NCBI RefSeq assembly: GCF_011065895.1
Contig: NZ_JAALCR010000001.1
Location: 124,001 to 188,000 of the forward strand
Source: Paludisphaera rhizosphaerae
GTDB lineage: Bacteria > Planctomycetota > Planctomycetia > Isosphaerales > Isosphaeraceae
Direction: 5' to 3'
Length of the DNA stretch: 64,000 nucleotides
Shown here piece by piece: positions 61,282 to 64,000 of this stretch. Under the pieces are notes generated by a model, which was given only the letters and a program-made list of their open reading frames with translations, was not told the DNA's origin and ran no database searches. The translations under genes were made by a program, and so were the position numbers. Position 1 is the first letter of the stretch. Each line of letters opens with the position of its first letter.

Positions 61282-64000
61282 TCAGGTCGTTTCCGACCCC
61301 GACCGCAAGCGAAGGCCGATGGGAAGCGAGTCGCCCAGGGCTTCACCCTCCTGGGCGGCCTCCAACTCGCGATAGTGCCGGACCGGGGCGATGGTCGACT
61401 CGTCGGCCCCGAGCTTGGTCAGCGCCTCGATGGCCGCGTCACGGGCCGCGTCGGAGAAGTCCCGGACGCGGTCGCCGGAGCATCGGGCGAGTTGGCTCAG
61501 GGCGAAGATCGCATCAGCGGTTTCACGGCCCGAGGAGAACGAGCGGCCGGCGATCGCCGAAGCCCAGCGCTCGGCGGTCTCGCGACCGACGGCCGTGTTC
61601 GCCGGGCCGTACAGCGGCACTCGGGCCCCCAAACGCCCGAGGCACCAGAGGACGTAGTTGGGGATCGTCGGCCGGGCGACCTCACGGGCGAGGACGTCCC
61701 CCAGCGATTCCTTGACCTCGGCGGAGAACCGTTCGAGGCTGGCGACGCACCGCCACATCTCAGCCAACTCATGCGGCTCGGGCTTGGGGCGACCGGCCTT
61801 TTTGGCTGGGGTCGAGCCCTTCGGCGGGTTGAGGAATGGGGAGAGGCGGCGGTGGATCTCCTCATGGTGGGCGCGCGTCAGCCCTGCGGCCACACGACGC
61901 CAGAGGATCCACCATTCGGCCCAGCACTGGACGTCCTTGATGTGCTTCACCCCCTGGTGGAACGCCGGCCAGAGGGCCTTGATCCGGACCTCGTCGAGCG
62001 GGAAGCCGCGGCCGGGCCTCAGCGCGTAGCCGGCCAGGTTGAACCATCGCGACTCATGACGGGGGCTCTTGAGCCGCTGGTCGGCCAGGTCGCGGAGTGG
62101 TTCCCAGAGGGCTCGCAGCGCGGAGGGCGGCCAGCCCTCGCGGGGGACGTCGAGCACCTCTTCCAGCCGCTTCACCAGCCGCGCAGGGCCGTCGTCGGCG
62201 TTGGCCGCCGAGGCCGGAGCCTGGAACGCGGTCTGCACGGCGGCGACCGCAGCGTCGAGTTCGCCCTGTTCGACGACGATCCGGTCGGTCTCGACGTCGG
62301 CGACGGTCTCACGCTTCTGGCCCCCTTCGGCGGCTCCGCGAAGCTGGATCTGGAGCCGCCAGCGTCGGTCGTCCGTTCGAGACTGGCACCAAAGCTCGAT
62401 GGTCCCGACCTCGGTCACCCGAGCGGCGAGGTTGACGGCTGCGCGCTCGGCCTTAGCTTTCCGGCCGACGCGCATCAGGCTCTGGAGCGGGGGAAGCTCA
62501 CGGATCGAGTCCGGGTCGGCCGCCACCAGATCGCCGGGGCGGTCGTCCGGGCGGACCGAGCTGCTGGCGAGCGGGAAGACGACGGGTTGTCCCATGAGCA
62601 GGTCGAAGTCGCGATCCTTGATCTCGATCTCGTCCCCTTCCTCGGCGTCGCGAGGGACGACGCAGAGCCAGGGCTTGCCGGGCGTGTCGCTCTCGAGCCC
62701 GACGTAGAACGACCGCGCGGTGCCGCCGCCGATGCGGATGCCGCCGCCTCGGCGGACGACCCCGTAGTAGGCCGCCCCATGGGCCACGGCCAGGTCGAGC
62801 GAGACGTTCGTGAGCACTCGGGGCTCGTAAGGCGGCCCTGGGTCGTCGGTGAACCACGAGGCGACGACCTGGACCACACGGTCGCGGATCACGGCCGGCG
62901 TCAGGGCGCCGCCGTTGAAGAGGATCGCATCTGGACGTGCGGGGCGATCGTCGGCGGCGTGGCCATCGGGACCGGCGGCGTGCGTTGGATGCCTGCGAAG
63001 AAAGGCCGAGAGATGCTTTGGGACGGCGGGATCGGCGACGAACGGCAGGCCGAATTCCTGAAGCCCCGACTTGGCCCCTCGCGTCGGCTCCTCGCCCCGG
63101 CCGACCGAGGGGAAGAAGCCGTCGAGTGCGATCCGACGCACCTCGTCGCGGGAAAGCTCCGACTGGATGCTGCCGCCGATGATCCGCGAGCCTCGGCCGG
63201 CGATCGTGACCGGCCAGCGCTCCGGAGCGGTCTGCCCCGGCGCGGCGGGGGCCAGCAGCTTCTCCTTGGCCGTCCGGCAGGCGAACCGCAGGGCGCTCCA
63301 TTGCTCGCCGTCAAGCTTAAGGCCTCCGAGCTTCCGCTCCACGTGATGGGCCAGCGCGAGGTCGATATTGTCGCCGCCCAGCATGAGGTGGTCGCCCACT
63401 GCGACGCGGCGGAAGCCCGGCCCGGTGGGGGTCTCGGCGACGGTGATCAGGCTGAAGTCCGTCGTGCCGCCGCCGATGTCGCAGACCAGAATCAACTCAC
63501 CGGCTCGGACCTCCTTCTGCCAGCGGTCCTGGTGCGTCACGATCCAGCAGTAGAACGCGGCTTGCGGCTCTTCCAGGAGCGTCACCGACTCCAGCCCGGC
63601 TTTCTTCGCCGCCGCCAGCGTCAACTCGCGGGCGGCCTCGTCGAAGGAAGCGGGGACCGTCAGGACGATCTCCTGCTTCTCCAGTCGGTGCGCTTCATCC
63701 CCCTTCGAAACGGCGTGGTTCCAGGCGTCGCGGATGTGGATGAGGTAGTCGGCCGAGGCCTCCACAGGCGAGATCTTCCGGACCTCCGGAGGCGCTCCCC
63801 AGGGGAGGATGGCCGCCTCGCGGTCGACGCCCGGGTGGCAGAGCCAGCTCTTGGCGCTGGAGACCAGCCGGCTCGGAACCTTCGCTCCCTGCCCTCGCGC
63901 GAACTCGCCGACGATCCGGCCTGAGCCGTCGCTCCAGGGGAGAGTCGCCGCGCCCGGCGGCAGTTCGGGCCCGCCGGCCAGGTAGACGAACGACGGCAGC
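61282..64000 (-). CDS. Hsp70 family protein with long C-terminal extension (5' end cut by the window)
   Basis: The frame is open to the right edge, so the start is missing; a GTG at 63765 is internal, since upstream codons continue an Hsp70-like N-terminal sequence (LPSFVYLAGGPELP). The actin-like ATPase is clear: VTVPASFDEAARELTLAAA, LLEEPQAAFYCW and the phosphate-2 loop CDIGGGTTDFSLI. DnaK's substrate-binding beta domain is not recognisable; instead there is a divergent middle and a long helical C-terminal region (from about 62300 down, e.g. MWRCVASLERFSAEVK), as in bacterial Hsp70-like proteins with DUF3731-type tails. Cytoplasmic ATP-dependent role, partner unknown. Confidence 0.88.
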   Translation of the reverse strand, partial: LPSFVYLAGGPELPPGAATLPWSDGSGRIVGEFARGQGAKVPSRLVSSAKSWLCHPGVDREAAILPWGAPPEVRKISPVEASADYLIHIRDAWNHAVSKGDEAHRLEKQEIVLTVPASFDEAARELTLAAAKKAGLESVTLLEEPQAAFYCWIVTHQDRWQKEVRAGELILVCDIGGGTTDFSLITVAETPTGPGFRRVAVGDHLMLGGDNIDLALAHHVERKLGGLKLDGEQWSALRFACRTAKEKLLAPAAPGQTAPERWPVTIAGRGSRIIGGSIQSELSRDEVRRIALDGFFPSVGRGEEPTRGAKSGLQEFGLPFVADPAVPKHLSAFLRRHPTHAAGPDGHAADDRPARPDAILFNGGALTPAVIRDRVVQVVASWFTDDPGPPYEPRVLTNVSLDLAVAHGAAYYGVVRRGGGIRIGGGTARSFYVGLESDTPGKPWLCVVPRDAEEGDEIEIKDRDFDLLMGQPVVFPLASSSVRPDDRPGDLVAADPDSIRELPPLQSLMRVGRKAKAERAAVNLAARVTEVGTIELWCQSRTDDRRWRLQIQLRGAAEGGQKRETVADVETDRIVVEQGELDAAVAAVQTAFQAPASAANADDGPARLVKRLEEVLDVPREGWPPSALRALWEPLRDLADQRLKSPRHESRWFNLAGYALRPGRGFPLDEVRIKALWPAFHQGVKHIKDVQCWAEWWILWRRVAAGLTRAHHEEIHRRLSPFLNPPKGSTPAKKAGRPKPEPHELAEMWRCVASLERFSAEVKESLGDVLAREVARPTIPNYVLWCLGRLGARVPLYGPANTAVGRETAERWASAIAGRSFSSGRETADAIFALSQLARCSGDRVRDFSDAARDAAIEALTKLGADESTIAPVRHYRELEAAQEGEALGDSLPIGLRLRSGSETT

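Noticed and set aside
61375-63924. 849-codon plus-strand open frame
   Set aside because: Antisense of the Hsp70-like gene, which has clear ATPase motifs.

Overview
The window is about 64 kb of GC-rich DNA that reads as chromosome of a planctomycete, most like the Isosphaeraceae. Grounds: a DUF1559 prepilin-like protein with the C-terminal H...DG motif, a PEP-CTERM protein, a subtilase with an N-terminal LExRxLLS-type motif, kdsB (a Kdo/LPS-type envelope), an Ala/Lys-rich histone H1-like protein, and dense coding in C/G-ending codons. The family assignment is inference; no rRNA gene is present to confirm it. Genes are cut at both edges: a PfaA-like synthase on the left (5' end missing) and an Hsp70-family protein on the right (5' end missing).

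Region 1 (1-16.5 kb) is the most striking part: one co-directional, translationally coupled run of six genes. Two giant PUFA-synthase-type multidomain proteins come first (PfaA-like: KS-AT-ACP-ACP-KR-DH; PfaC-like: KS-CLF-AT plus four hot-dog dehydratase domains), followed without a break by oleA, oleB, oleC and oleD, the head-to-head olefin pathway. The simplest reading is a dedicated machine that builds polyunsaturated acyl chains and joins two of them into a long polyene hydrocarbon. Region 1b (16.6-18.7 kb) holds two genes that match the two halves of the plant Tm-1 protein (a UPF0261 domain and a TIM-barrel).

Region 2 (18.7-32.2 kb) is housekeeping: a histidine kinase with a degenerate receiver domain, nadA, glgB, a MutS2 lacking its Smr domain, a HEAT-repeat lipoprotein, the histone H1-like protein, ruvAB, Sua5, pyruvoyl-dependent arginine decarboxylase and tRNA-Asp(GTC). 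Promoter-like elements with 17-bp spacing can be seen before glgB, ruvA and the tRNA. About 1 kb between the histone-like gene and ruvA has no convincing gene.

Region 3 (32.4-44 kb) holds a DUF1559 protein, a GalU-like nucleotidyltransferase followed by a 1120-residue fusion of a fucokinase-like GHMP kinase and a UDP-sugar pyrophosphorylase, a lower-GC orphan gene, an acyl-CoA dehydrogenase divergent from a Nudix hydrolase, a methyltransferase, two tandem paralogous membrane proteins with a duplicated palindromic leader, and a double-ACT protein.

Region 4 (44-64 kb) is mostly envelope and exported proteins: a CAP-domain protein, a large secreted protein of unknown function, acylphosphatase, an ABC-2 permease, an ABC exporter whose ATPase motifs are badly eroded, an SDR, a subtilisin-like protease, kdsB, a PEP-CTERM protein, an SGNH hydrolase, prs, a small membrane protein, a thioredoxin-NHL protein, an alpha/beta hydrolase and the Hsp70-like protein. 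No CRISPR array, rRNA operon, transposase or prophage was seen.
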